Shown: positions 28,987-38,310 of the stretch, in pieces
Position numbering within the stretch: position 1 is the first letter of the stretch
Layout of the letters: each line of letters opens with the position of its first letter
From: Allochromatium humboldtianum
GTDB taxonomy: Bacteria; Pseudomonadota; Gammaproteobacteria; Chromatiales; Chromatiaceae
Assembly: GCF_013385175.1 (NCBI RefSeq)
Contig: NZ_JABZEO010000006.1
Span: 1-64,000 of the forward strand
Direction of reading: 5' to 3'
DNA: 64,000 bases
Notes under the pieces: model-generated
The model's database searches: none
What the model was told of the DNA's origin: nothing
What the model saw: the letters and a program-made list of their open reading frames with translations, nothing else
Made by a program: the position numbers and the translations under genes

Positions 28987-30894
28987 ATGCTGCAACTGAA
29001 AGACCTGAGTTTCCGTCGCGGCCCCGATCGGCTGCTCGAAGCATCCACACTCACCATCTATCCGGGCTGGAGGGTCGGTCTGGTCGGGGCCAACGGCTGC
29101 GGCAAGTCGAGCCTGTTCGCCCTGCTGCGCGATGAGCTGCATGCCGACACGGGCGAGGTCACGATCCCGGCCGGCTGGGAGATCGCCCATGTCGCCCAGC
29201 ACACCCCGGACACCGACCGCCCGGCCATCGAGTTCGCGCTCGACGGCGATCGTGAACTGCGCCGGCTCCAGTCCGAGCTGGCCGAGGCTGAAGCGGCCGG
29301 CGAGGGTCTGCGTCAGGCCGAGCTGCACGGACGGCTGGAGTCGATCGGCGCCTATGAGGCCGAGAGCCGGGCCGCGCGGCTGCTGCACGGCCTGGGCTTT
29401 GCGCCCGGCGACGAACGGCGTCCGGTCAACAGCTACTCGGGCGGCTGGCGGATGCGGCTGGCTTTGGCCCGCACCCTCATGTGCCGCTCCGACCTGCTGC
29501 TCCTCGACGAGCCGACCAACCATCTGGATCTCGACGCCGTCATCTGGCTCGAAGGCTGGCTCAAAGCCTATCCGGGCACCCTGCTCCTGATCTCGCACGA
29601 CCGCGATTTCCTCGATGCGGTGGTCGGTCACACCCTGCATCTGGAACACCAGCGCCTGACGCTCTACACGGGCAACTATTCGGCCTTCGAGCGCCAGCGC
29701 GCCGAGCGTCTGGCCCAGCAGCAGGCGGCCTATGCGCGCCAGCAGCGCGAGATCGCCCACATGCACAGCTTCGTCGAGCGCTTCCGCGCCAAGGCGAGCA
29801 AGGCGCGTCAGGCCCAGAGCCGTCTCAAGGCGCTCGAACGCCTGGAGCTGATCGCCCCGGCCCATATCGACTCACCCTTCCGCTTCGGTTTCGAGCCGGC
29901 CGAGAACCTGCCGCGACCGCTGCTGCGGCTCGACGAGGCCGTGGCCGGCTATGGCGAGCGGCCCATTCTCGATGGGGTTGGATTCAGCCTCGACCCCGGC
30001 GACCGCATCGGCCTGCTCGGACGCAACGGGGCCGGCAAGTCGACGCTCATCAAGCTGCTGGCCGGCACCCTGCCGCTTCAGTCCGGACGCTGCGAGCGCG
30101 CCCAGGATCTGCGGATCGGCTATTTCGCCCAGCATCAGCTCGATCAACTGCGCCCCGACGACAGCCCGCTCACCCATCTGCGCCGTCTCGACCCGCAGGC
30201 GACCGAGCAGGCACTGCGCGACTATCTCGGCGGCTTCGGCTTCGCCGGCGATCGCGCCCTGGAGCCGGTCGCGCCGCTCTCGGGCGGCGAGAAGGCCCGT
30301 TTGGTGCTCGCCCTCATCATCCGCCAGCGGCCCAATCTGCTGCTGCTCGACGAGCCGACCAACCATCTGGATCTGGAGATGCGCCAGGCGCTGGCCGAGG
30401 CGCTCCAGGAATTCGATGGGGCACTGGTACTGGTCTCGCACGATCGCCATCTGTTGCGCGTCACCAGCGATGATCTGTGGCTGGTCGACGGCGGTGCGGT
30501 GCGTCCGTTCGACGGTGATCTCGACGACTACCCGGCCTGGCTCGCCGGGCGCCAGTTCCAGGACGAGCAGAAGGGGTCGACAGCTCCAGGCCCGAGCGAA
30601 CGCGGCGGCGAGCGCAAACAGCAGCGCCGCCAGGCCGCCGAGGCGCGCAAGGCGCTGCAACCTCTGCGCACGCGCGAAAAGACGCTGGAGCGACGACTCG
30701 GCGAGCTGGGCGAGCGCCGCGCCGCGCTGGAACAGGAACTGACCGCCCCCGAACTCTACGAACCGGCCGCCAAGGATCGGCTGCTCAAGCTGCTGGCCGA
30801 GCAACGCCAGATCCAGGCCGACCTGGACGACACAGAAATGGCCTGGCTGGAGGTATGCGAGGCCATCGAGAACTTTCAGACCGACGATGCCTGA
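28987..30894 (+). CDS. ABC-F ATPase, YheS type
   Basis: The 635-residue protein has two ABC domains and no membrane span. Walker A motifs are VGANGCGKSSL (about 35) and GRNGAGKSTLIK (about 345); signatures are YSGGWRMRLALA and LSGGEKARLVLAL; both Walker B sites read LLLLDEPTNHLDL. The PtIM linker with charged coiled coil (RFRAKASKARQAQSRLKALE) lies between them. The C-terminal 100 residues are Gln/Arg-rich coiled coil. ABC-F proteins act on ribosomes; the YheS branch helps with nascent-chain stalling. ATG 28987; the downstream gene overlaps its stop by 8 bases. Confidence 0.92.
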   Translation: MLQLKDLSFRRGPDRLLEASTLTIYPGWRVGLVGANGCGKSSLFALLRDELHADTGEVTIPAGWEIAHVAQHTPDTDRPAIEFALDGDRELRRLQSELAEAEAAGEGLRQAELHGRLESIGAYEAESRAARLLHGLGFAPGDERRPVNSYSGGWRMRLALARTLMCRSDLLLLDEPTNHLDLDAVIWLEGWLKAYPGTLLLISHDRDFLDAVVGHTLHLEHQRLTLYTGNYSAFERQRAERLAQQQAAYARQQREIAHMHSFVERFRAKASKARQAQSRLKALERLELIAPAHIDSPFRFGFEPAENLPRPLLRLDEAVAGYGERPILDGVGFSLDPGDRIGLLGRNGAGKSTLIKLLAGTLPLQSGRCERAQDLRIGYFAQHQLDQLRPDDSPLTHLRRLDPQATEQALRDYLGGFGFAGDRALEPVAPLSGGEKARLVLALIIRQRPNLLLLDEPTNHLDLEMRQALAEALQEFDGALVLVSHDRHLLRVTSDDLWLVDGGAVRPFDGDLDDYPAWLAGRQFQDEQKGSTAPGPSERGGERKQQRRQAAEARKALQPLRTREKTLERRLGELGERRAALEQELTAPELYEPAAKDRLLKLLAEQRQIQADLDDTEMAWLEVCEAIENFQTDDA

Positions 30895-31456
30895 GACCGG
30901 AGCATACCGGCGGACCTTCGCCCTGAACTGGAATCGACTCCGCTGGCCCTGGCTGGAGCGGCTCTGGCCGCGCGTGCGCCACGCACTGACGAACGCGGCG
31001 ATCCTGATCCTGGTCTTGACGCTGTGCTACGGCGTCTGGCCCTATGGCACGCTCTGGCGTCTGGAGCACGCGGTCCTGGCCGGCGATCAGGCCACGGTCG
31101 CCGCCCTGGTGGATCTGGACACGGTGCGCGACGAGATCGCCCGCCGGCTCGACAAGGATCAGGACAGTCTCATCACGACGGTCTCGGAAGCCTTCATCGA
31201 CTGGCTGGAGGCCGGACTCCGTCATCATGGCGTCGAAGTGCTCCAGCGGCTGGTGACGCTCGATTGGGTGCGCGAACAGTTCCTGCTGATCCCAACGCTC
31301 CAGGGGCCTGGACTCTGGGCGTCGATCTCGGAGATCTTCTTCAGCGCCCCGGACGACCTGCGGGTCCGGATCGAGCGCGCGCCCCTGGCGCCGCCGCTCA
31401 ACTTGAGACTCCAACTCGAAGGACTCGTCTGGCGAGTCACCATGATCCACGACTGA
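30887..31456 (+). CDS. DUF2939 family membrane-anchored protein
   Basis: The 189-residue product has a basic N-terminus, one hydrophobic helix at about 33-55 (NAAILILVLTLCYGVWPY), then the DUF2939 pattern TLWRLEHAVLAGDQATVAAL and VDLDTVRDEIARRL. The C-terminal part contains DDLRVRIERAPLAPPLNLRL. The family is of unknown function. It overlaps the ABC-F gene by 8 bases and precedes a small gene by 6 bases, forming a four-gene unit that ends with glgP. Confidence 0.78.
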   Translation: MPETGAYRRTFALNWNRLRWPWLERLWPRVRHALTNAAILILVLTLCYGVWPYGTLWRLEHAVLAGDQATVAALVDLDTVRDEIARRLDKDQDSLITTVSEAFIDWLEAGLRHHGVEVLQRLVTLDWVREQFLLIPTLQGPGLWASISEIFFSAPDDLRVRIERAPLAPPLNLRLQLEGLVWRVTMIHD

Positions 31457-31462
31457 AAACCC

Positions 31463-31765
31463 ATGAGCGTTCAACACAAAGCCTCCAATCAGGCCCGCCG
31501 GATCGTCGCCTCGCTGCTGGTGCCGACCGAGGCGCCCTTCAAGGATTATCTGAAGGCGACCGACTATTGCACCGCGATCATGCTCTACACTGACCGCCCG
31601 GCCGATTACGAATACATGGTCCAATGGCGCGCGGCCTTCGCGGCCCTGATGGTGGCCGGCGCCGACGAGCGTCGGCGTCTGCTCAAACGCTTGCGTGAGG
31701 ACTTCAAGCAGGGGTACTCGCCGCTGCCGAGCCTCCAGCCCGATGCTCCGACGCCTTCCGATTGA
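31463..31765 (+). CDS. Small protein of unknown function upstream of glycogen phosphorylase
   Basis: The 100-residue cytosolic product (ASNQARRIVASLLVPTEAPF, LKATDYCTAIMLYTDRPADY) has a helical, charged C-terminal half ending in a Pro-rich tail. I recognise no family. The start follows AAAACCC with no strong ribosome binding site, but it sits 6 bases after the DUF2939 stop and 40 bases before glgP. Its real coding status is supported by the tight operon spacing and codon bias. Confidence 0.62.
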   Translation: MSVQHKASNQARRIVASLLVPTEAPFKDYLKATDYCTAIMLYTDRPADYEYMVQWRAAFAALMVAGADERRRLLKRLREDFKQGYSPLPSLQPDAPTPSD

Positions 31766-31805
31766 ACGACCCCATCGATCACTTCGAAACCAGGAACCCA
31801 GGCCT

Positions 31806-34316
31806 ATGTCCTCATCGACCAAGCTCATCCAGAACTGTCCCAACGACTCGACCTTCGATCTGCCGCCCCTGTCGCTCGCCCCCGAGGGGATCGCGCACGA
31901 CTTCAAGCACTATTACGTCCACACCTTCGGGCGCGACCGTGACTGTCTGTCGGCCTACTACCCCTATCGGGCGCTGGCGACCACCTTGCGCGACCGGCTG
32001 ATGGAGCGTTGGAAGACGACCCGTCAGGCCTATGACGAGACTGGCTGCAAGCGCACCTACTATCTGTCGCTGGAATTCCTGATGGGCCGGGCGCTGTCCA
32101 ACGCCACCTTCAACCTGGATCTCGATGAGGCCGTGGCGCGTGGTCTGCACACGTTGGGGTTGGAATTGGAAGAGATCGCCTCGACCGAACCCGATCCGGG
32201 TCTGGGCAACGGCGGTCTGGGCCGGCTCGCCGCCTGTTTCCTCGACTCCTGCGCCACGCTGCAACTGCCGGTGCGCGGCTACGGGTTGCGCTACGAATAC
32301 GGCATGTTCCGTCAGACGATCGAGAACGGCGCCCAGGTCGAAGAACCGGATCACTGGCTGCGTGAAGGCAATCCCTGGGAGATCGAGCGCCCCGAGTTCG
32401 CCCAGCGCATCCAGTTCGGCGGCCACACCGAAACCCATCGCGACCAGAGCGGGCGCATCATCGTGCGCTGGGTCGACACTCATGACGTGTTGGCCGTCCC
32501 CTATGATGTCCCGGTGCCCGGCTATCGCAACGACACCGTCAACACCCTGCGGCTGTGGAAGGCGGCGGCGACCGACGAGTTCGATCTCGACGAGTTCAAC
32601 GCCGGCAGTTACACCGAATCCGTGGCGCAGAAGAACGCCGCCGAGCACATCACCATGGTGCTCTATCCCAACGATGCCAGCGAGAACGGCAAGGAACTGC
32701 GTCTGCGTCAGCAGTACTTCCTGGCCAGCGCCAGCATCAAGGACGTGCTGCGCGACTGGATCCGGCTGCACGGGCGCGACTTCAGCCGCTTCGCCGATCT
32801 GAACTGCTTTCAGCTCAACGACACCCATCCGGCGGTGTCCGTGGCCGAACTCATGCGTCAGCTCATGGACGAGCATCATCTCGAATGGCAAGACGCCTGG
32901 GACATCACCCGCCGTACCATGGCCTACACCAACCACACCCTCCTGCCCGAGGCGCTGGAGCGCTGGCCGGTACGGCTGTTCCGCCAGCTCCTGCCGCGTA
33001 TCCTGGAGATCATCTTCGAGATCAACGCCCGCTTCCTCGCCGAGGTGGCGCTGCGCTGGCCGGGCGACGTGGACCGTCAGCGGCGCATGTCGCTGATCGA
33101 GGAAGGACACGATCCGCAGGTGCGCATGGCCTATCTGGCGATCGTCGGCAGCTTCTCGGTCAATGGCGTGGCGGCGCTGCACTCACAACTGCTGGTCGAG
33201 GGACTGTTCCGCGACTTCCAAGAACTCTGGCCCGAGAAATTCAACAACAAGACCAATGGGGTGACACCGCGCCGCTGGCTGGCCATGTGCAATCCCGGCC
33301 TGCGTGACCTGCTCGACGAGACCATTGGCACGGGCTGGACACGCGATCTGGAACAGTTGTCGCGTCTGGCGCCCCATGCCGAGGATGCCGCCTTCCGCGC
33401 GCGCTGGCATGAGATCAAGCAGGCCAACAAGGCCCGGCTCGCCGAACAGATCGCCGAGATCTGCAAGGTCGAGTTCCCTCTGGAAGCGATGTTCGACGTC
33501 CAGGTCAAGCGTATCCACGAATACAAGCGCCAGCTGCTCAACATCCTGCACGTCATCCATCTCTACAACCGCATCAAGCGCGGCGACACGGCCAACTGGA
33601 CGCCGCGCTGCGTGCTGATCGGCGGCAAGGCAGCGCCCGGCTATTTCATGGCCAAGCAGATCATCAAGCTGATCAACAGCGTGGCGCGCGTCGTCAACAT
33701 GGATCCCGCCACCTCGGGCCTGCTGCGCGTGGCCTTCGTGCCCGACTACCGGGTGTCGCTGATGGAGGTGATCGCGCCGGGGACGGATCTCTCGGAACAG
33801 ATCTCGACGGCGGGCAAGGAGGCCTCGGGCACGGGCAACATGAAGTTCATGATGAACGGCGCTGTGACCATCGGCACGCTCGATGGGGCCAATATCGAGA
33901 TCCGCGAACAGGTCGGGGAGGATCATTTCTTCCTGTTCGGGTTGACGGCGGCGGGCGTGGAGTCGATGCGCGGTCACTATGACCCCAATGCCATCATCGC
34001 CAGCGATCCGGCGTTGCGGGATGTGATGAATCTGCTCGAATCCGGGCACTTCAACCAGTTCGAGAACGGGGTCTTCGATTCGGTCATCCTCTCGATCCGC
34101 AATCCGCACGACCCCTGGATGACGGCGGCCGACTTCAGGAGCTATGTGGAGGCCCAGGAGCGCGCAGCGGCGGCCTATCGCGACCGCGAGCACTGGCTGC
34201 GCATGAGCATCCTCAACACGGCGCACAGCGGGCACTTCTCATCGGATCGCACCATCGCCGAGTACAACCGCGACATCTGGCATCTGGAGACGGTGGCGCC
34301 AAAGTCGGCGGCTTGA
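31806..34316 (+). CDS. glgP: Glycogen/starch/maltodextrin phosphorylase
   Basis: The 836-residue enzyme has the phosphorylase core: YYLSLEFLMGRALSNA near the N-terminus, EPDPGLGNGGLGRLAACF, NDTHPAVSVAELMR, and the pyridoxal phosphate loop EASGTGNMKFMMNGAVTIGT with the Schiff-base Lys. It releases glucose-1-phosphate from alpha-1,4-glucans. Length is standard. The ATG at 31806 follows a short Pro/Arg stretch and begins the conserved protein. Storage glycogen fits a phototroph or sulfur oxidiser. A hairpin repeat follows the stop. Confidence 0.96.
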   Translation: MSSSTKLIQNCPNDSTFDLPPLSLAPEGIAHDFKHYYVHTFGRDRDCLSAYYPYRALATTLRDRLMERWKTTRQAYDETGCKRTYYLSLEFLMGRALSNATFNLDLDEAVARGLHTLGLELEEIASTEPDPGLGNGGLGRLAACFLDSCATLQLPVRGYGLRYEYGMFRQTIENGAQVEEPDHWLREGNPWEIERPEFAQRIQFGGHTETHRDQSGRIIVRWVDTHDVLAVPYDVPVPGYRNDTVNTLRLWKAAATDEFDLDEFNAGSYTESVAQKNAAEHITMVLYPNDASENGKELRLRQQYFLASASIKDVLRDWIRLHGRDFSRFADLNCFQLNDTHPAVSVAELMRQLMDEHHLEWQDAWDITRRTMAYTNHTLLPEALERWPVRLFRQLLPRILEIIFEINARFLAEVALRWPGDVDRQRRMSLIEEGHDPQVRMAYLAIVGSFSVNGVAALHSQLLVEGLFRDFQELWPEKFNNKTNGVTPRRWLAMCNPGLRDLLDETIGTGWTRDLEQLSRLAPHAEDAAFRARWHEIKQANKARLAEQIAEICKVEFPLEAMFDVQVKRIHEYKRQLLNILHVIHLYNRIKRGDTANWTPRCVLIGGKAAPGYFMAKQIIKLINSVARVVNMDPATSGLLRVAFVPDYRVSLMEVIAPGTDLSEQISTAGKEASGTGNMKFMMNGAVTIGTLDGANIEIREQVGEDHFFLFGLTAAGVESMRGHYDPNAIIASDPALRDVMNLLESGHFNQFENGVFDSVILSIRNPHDPWMTAADFRSYVEAQERAAAAYRDREHWLRMSILNTAHSGHFSSDRTIAEYNRDIWHLETVAPKSAA

Positions 34317-34324
34317 AGCGCGTT

Positions 34325-34363
34325 CCCCTCTCCCCAACCCCTCTCCCGCGAGGGGAAAGGGGC
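34325..34363. repeat. Hairpin-forming C-rich intergenic repeat
   Basis: The sequence is pyrimidine-rich (CCCCTCTCCCC at 34325-34335, then CCCCTCTCCCGCGAGGGG, AAAGGGG) and folds into an imperfect stem. Elements of this composition recur between genes in many GC-rich proteobacteria (recollection, not searched). It sits between the convergent glgP and PanE-like stops and overlaps the latter by one base. Confidence 0.5.
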
Positions 34364-35316
34364 TACTTGGTGCGGCTTGCCGAATCGCCCCGATTCGACC
34401 GATCGAGGATGCTCAGTTGAGCGGCGATGGTCTCCACTGCCGGCATCGACACGCCATGCCGAGCCGCCTCGCGTAACGGGCGGCGGTACATGTACTCGAT
34501 CTCCAGCGCGCGTTTGGCCAGGAAATCCAGCCGCATGCTCGGCGCATAGGGCGCCATGCGCTCGGTGGTCGCCAGCAGCTTGGGCATGAAGTCAGGATCG
34601 AAGGGGACGCCGCAAGCCGCCGCGCCCTGAGCGACCTCGCGCATCAGCCGTTCGGCCAGGGTGCGCGCCTCGGGATCGGCCATGATGGCGTCGGTGTTGC
34701 GGTCGAGCAGCACCGACAACCCATTGAACGGGATGTTCCAGGCCAGCTTGCGCCAGCGTGCAGCCGGCAGCGAGGGCTGGACGTCGGTCTCGATGCCGCC
34801 GGCGCCGAAGGCCGCTCGCAGCCGTGGCAGCCAGTCGACCCCGCGTTCATCCAGCGCCGCCAGACTGACGTAGCCATAGTCCAGATGCGCGATATGCCCC
34901 GGCCCGACCTTGTTCGAGCACAGGAAGCAGAGGCCGGCGATCACGACGGCCTGCGGAAAGCGCGCCGCCAGTTCCTCCTCCAGCGTCAGGCCGTTCTGCC
35001 AGTTCAGAATGACCGTGCCCTCCCGCACCAGGGGCGCGAGCAGTTCGGGCAACCGGGCATTCTGCGTCGTCTTGAGCGCGATGCAGACCACATCGCTCGG
35101 CGGGATCGGATCCGAGTCGGCATAGACCTCGACCGGATGATGAAGCTGGTCGCCGAGCGGCGAGTCGACGCGCAAGCCATGCGCGCGAATCCAGTCGACA
35201 TCGCTGTGCGCGATGAAACGCACGGTCGCGCCGCCCTGGAGCAGCCGGGAACCATAGAAGCCGCCAAGCGCGCCCGTACCCAAGATGGTGAAGCTCAGAG
35301 GTGTGGTGGAAGACAT
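34363..35316 (-). CDS. PanE/ketopantoate reductase-like dehydrogenase
   Basis: The 317-residue product has an N-terminal Rossmann motif ILGTGALGGFYGSRL, the ALKTTQNARLP stretch, and KLAWNIPFNGLSVL with the Lys-Asn pair typical of 2-dehydropantoate 2-reductases. The family also contains other 2-oxo acid reductases, so the exact substrate is not certain. ATG 35316 is preferred to an upstream TTG at 35334. It lies downstream of hsp20 on the same strand, but a terminator between them makes separate transcription likely. Confidence 0.85.
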   Translation of the reverse strand: MSSTTPLSFTILGTGALGGFYGSRLLQGGATVRFIAHSDVDWIRAHGLRVDSPLGDQLHHPVEVYADSDPIPPSDVVCIALKTTQNARLPELLAPLVREGTVILNWQNGLTLEEELAARFPQAVVIAGLCFLCSNKVGPGHIAHLDYGYVSLAALDERGVDWLPRLRAAFGAGGIETDVQPSLPAARWRKLAWNIPFNGLSVLLDRNTDAIMADPEARTLAERLMREVAQGAAACGVPFDPDFMPKLLATTERMAPYAPSMRLDFLAKRALEIEYMYRRPLREAARHGVSMPAVETIAAQLSILDRSNRGDSASRTK

Positions 35317-35330
35317 CGCGATCGTTGATT

Positions 35331-35363
35331 CCAAAATCTCAGAGGCCGGCGATGGCCGGCCTC
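35331..35363 (-). terminator. Rho-independent terminator of hsp20
   Basis: A perfect 9-bp stem GAGGCCGGC/GCCGGCCTC (35342-35350, 35355-35363; loop of 4) read on the minus strand is followed by TGAGATTTTGG. It lies 40 bases after the hsp20 stop and ends just before the PanE-like start. Confidence 0.75.
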
Positions 35364-35402
35364 GTTGCAGTCACGCCGCGCTGGGCGGCAGGTTCGACAG
35401 GC

Positions 35403-35885
35403 TCATTTGACCTCGATCCGACGCCGCTCGGTCTTCTCCATCTTGGGCAGATGGATTTCGAGCACGCCGTCCTTGAACTCGGCCGCCGTCTCGTCGAGCA
35501 CGACCTCGGCCGGCAGACGGATGGTGCGGCTGAAGCTGCCGCGCGCGATCTCGGTGTGGAACAAGGCGCCCTCTTCCTTGGTCTCTTCGAGCTTGCGTTC
35601 ACCCCGGATGGTCAGGAGCGTACCGGCGAGTTCGACCTCCAGGTGCTCACGGTCGACTCCCGGAACCTCGGCGCGAACCAGGATCTCGGTCTCGCGGTCG
35701 ACGACGTCGATACGCGGCCGAATCTCCAGCGTCTGCTCCAGACGCGCCCACTCAGGCCACACCTCGCGGAACGGATGCATCCAGCCGCGATGGAGCAGGT
35801 TGTCGAATGCACGGTCCATTTCGTCGAACAGTGTCAGTTCACGACGCGGGACCGGCTCGGTCATTTCTGTGCGTTTGGTTTTCAT
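35403..35885 (-). CDS. Hsp20/alpha-crystallin family small heat shock protein
   Basis: The 160-residue product has an N-terminal region with LTLFDEMDRAFDNLLHRGW, an alpha-crystallin domain (about 55-150: ILVRAEVPGVDREHLEVEL; FSRTIRLPAEV; FKDGVLEIHLPKMEK) and a short C-terminus ending RRIEVK, which supplies an IxV-type anchor. It prevents aggregation of unfolding proteins. ATG 35885 has GAGGAG upstream. A plausible sigma70 promoter lies about 30 bases upstream. I did not find a clear sigma32 consensus. Confidence 0.93.
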   Translation of the reverse strand: MKTKRTEMTEPVPRRELTLFDEMDRAFDNLLHRGWMHPFREVWPEWARLEQTLEIRPRIDVVDRETEILVRAEVPGVDREHLEVELAGTLLTIRGERKLEETKEEGALFHTEIARGSFSRTIRLPAEVVLDETAAEFKDGVLEIHLPKMEKTERRRIEVK

Positions 35886-35916
35886 GGCCGTCTCCTCACA
35901 TCGGATTCCTACTTGA

Positions 35917-35945
35917 AATATAGTCCAAAATCGACGGTCGGCCAA
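35917..35945 (-). promoter_or_regulatory. Putative sigma70 promoter of hsp20
   Basis: On the minus strand: TTGGCC (-35), 17-base spacer, TATATT (-10), giving a start site about 25 bases before the ATG. The surrounding 35886-36010 stretch is AT-rich compared with its neighbours. Confidence 0.55.
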
Positions 35946-36070
35946 TTCTTTTGCGCCAATAAAAAACTTATATATCAAAAACTTAAACATCATACCAGCA
36001 GAAAGCCGGCATCCCGGTTAGGATAGCTCTCTCAGTGTGCAGATCTCCGAAGTCAGGGTACGAGCGGACA

Positions 36071-38281
36071 ATGCAGAAGCGGATACATAAAAACAAGGCG
36101 AAACAGGCGCCGGTCATGGCGGATGGCATTGTAGGCCGTTGGCGTGATCTGTACTTGTCGATCGTACAGGCGACAAAACCCTTCCTGTTTGGGCTGCTAC
36201 TGCTCGCTGCTCAGCTCGTGTCGTCTAACCAGATACTCGCCTCGGAGACCCTGATCCGGCATCAGCTTGAGGTTCGGCTCGACCCCGAACAGGGGCGGAT
36301 CGAGGTCAGGGATCAGATGCGGCTTCCCGAGCCGAAAAGCCAGTGGTCGCTGATCCTGCATACCGGGCTCGACCCGAAGATCATCGACGGCGAGGCGACT
36401 CTGACGCGCGTTTCAGCGTTCGGGCCTCTGGTCGAGTATCGCTTGAGTCTGGAGACGCCCGGAACTGTGACGCTCGCCTATGGCGGACGCATCCGTCATG
36501 ATCTGGAGCACATCGACGAAAGCCTCGGGCGCGCGCGTCAGTGGTCACGCGGAACCATCGCGCCGGATGGTGTCTTTCTCGACGCTGGCAGCGGCTGGTA
36601 TCCACGCATTCCCGAGAGCCGCCAGAGCTTCGTGCTCGATGTCCGGCTTCCCGAGGGTTGGTCGGCGATCTCCCAGGGCGCAGGCACGACCGATCCGGCC
36701 AGGGGTCGGTCACACTGGTCCGAATCGCAACCGCAGGACGACATCTATCTGATCGCGGGCCGTTTCCACGCTTATCACAAGCGTTCAGCCGACGTACAGG
36801 CCGAAGCCCAGGTCTATCTGCGTGAGCCGGACACCGCACTGGCCGAACGCTATCTGGACGCCACGCTGGAGTATCTCGCCTTCTATTCCGACCTCATCGG
36901 CCCCTACCCTTTCGCCAAGTTCGCGCTGGTCGAGAATTTCTGGGAGTCCGGCTATGGCATGCCCTCCTTCACCCTGCTCGGTCCGCAGGTCGTCCGCCTG
37001 CCCTTCATCCTCCAGACCTCCTATCCGCACGAGATCCTGCACAACTGGTGGGGCAACGGGGTCTATGTGGACTATGACTCGGGCAACTGGAGCGAGGGGT
37101 TGACCAACTATCTGGCCGACTACTGGCTCATGGAGCGTGCCGGACGCGGGATCGAGGGACGGCGCGACATGCTCAAGAGCTTCGCCGACTATGTGCGCCA
37201 GGGGCGGGACTTTCCGCTGACCGAGTTCGTGCAGCGGCATGGGGCGGACACTCAGGCCATCGGCTACAACAAGGGGGCCATGGTCTTCCACATGCTGCGA
37301 CGCGAACTCGGTGATGAGACCTTCATTCAGGGGCTACGGCGCTTTTATGCCGACAACCGCTTCCGGGCGGCCGGCTATGCGGATCTGCGCCTGGCCTTCG
37401 AGCGCGTGAGCGGGCGCGATCTGGACACGTTCTTCGCGGCCTGGGTAGAACGTGCCGGCGCGCCCAGTCTGGCGCTGGAGGATGTCGAAACACGGAGCAC
37501 GCCGGAGGGCTATCGGATCAGCGGCCGAATTCGACAGACTCAATCCGAGCCGCCCTTTCCGCTCAGTCTGCCGGTCGTCATCGATCTCGACTCGGGTGAG
37601 TCCGTGATCGAGACGATCGCCAGTCATGAGCACGAAACCCGGTTCGACATCGCCCTCAGATCCGCGCCCGTGCGTCTGCGCCTCGACCCGGACTTCGAGG
37701 TCTTTCGCGCCCTGGCGCCGGGCGAGTTGCCCGTGACCCTGAGCACTCTCTTCGGGGCCGAACAGGGACTGATCCTGATTCCCGCCGCCGCTCCGGAAGC
37801 GCTCCAGTCAGGCTATCGTCGCCTGGCCGAGCGCTGGTGCGTGGGACATCCTGGCTGGCGCGTCGCCGAGGATCGGGAGTTCGAACACCTACCGGACGAT
37901 CGGCCCGTCTGGCTGCTTGGTTGGGAGAACCGTCATCTTGAAGCCTTCGCGCGTGACGCCGCCGATTTCGCCCTGACCCTGGACGATGGTCAGGCACCCA
38001 GGCTGGCTCTGACCTCCAAGCCGAACGGCATGAACGCGACGCTCGATCCCATGACCGACAGTCCGGTGCTGACCCGTAGGATGGCGGATCAACCCATCGC
38101 ATGGATGGCCACGCGCCTGCCGGATGCCCTGCCCGCGCTGGCGCGCAAGCTGCCGCACTACGGCAAATACAGCGTTCTGAGCTTCAGCGGCCCGGAGTCA
38201 ACCAACACGCTCAAGGGACAATGGCCGACGGGCGATTCGGCGCTCACCTCTCGCCTGCTATCCAGAGCAAGGACGCGATGA
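36071..38281 (+). CDS. M1-like membrane-anchored metallopeptidase
   Basis: The 736-residue product has an N-terminal hydrophobic helix (PFLFGLLLLAAQLVSSNQILA) and a gluzincin site HEILHNWWGN with Glu in NWSEGLTNYLADYW (spacing X17 rather than the canonical X18). The usual aminopeptidase GxMEN motif is replaced by WESGYGMPSFTLL. The C-terminal 250 residues are beta-rich followed by a domain with no clear similarity. M1 relatives of this kind act as exported peptidases of unknown specificity. Start choice: ATG 36071 (an upstream GTG at 36035 and ATG 36116 are alternatives). Divergent from hsp20. Its end is 29 bases from the soeC stop. Confidence 0.82.
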   Translation: MQKRIHKNKAKQAPVMADGIVGRWRDLYLSIVQATKPFLFGLLLLAAQLVSSNQILASETLIRHQLEVRLDPEQGRIEVRDQMRLPEPKSQWSLILHTGLDPKIIDGEATLTRVSAFGPLVEYRLSLETPGTVTLAYGGRIRHDLEHIDESLGRARQWSRGTIAPDGVFLDAGSGWYPRIPESRQSFVLDVRLPEGWSAISQGAGTTDPARGRSHWSESQPQDDIYLIAGRFHAYHKRSADVQAEAQVYLREPDTALAERYLDATLEYLAFYSDLIGPYPFAKFALVENFWESGYGMPSFTLLGPQVVRLPFILQTSYPHEILHNWWGNGVYVDYDSGNWSEGLTNYLADYWLMERAGRGIEGRRDMLKSFADYVRQGRDFPLTEFVQRHGADTQAIGYNKGAMVFHMLRRELGDETFIQGLRRFYADNRFRAAGYADLRLAFERVSGRDLDTFFAAWVERAGAPSLALEDVETRSTPEGYRISGRIRQTQSEPPFPLSLPVVIDLDSGESVIETIASHEHETRFDIALRSAPVRLRLDPDFEVFRALAPGELPVTLSTLFGAEQGLILIPAAAPEALQSGYRRLAERWCVGHPGWRVAEDREFEHLPDDRPVWLLGWENRHLEAFARDAADFALTLDDGQAPRLALTSKPNGMNATLDPMTDSPVLTRRMADQPIAWMATRLPDALPALARKLPHYGKYSVLSFSGPESTNTLKGQWPTGDSALTSRLLSRARTR

Positions 38282-38310
38282 GAAGATCGCGCCCGCACAC
38301 AAATCACGAC

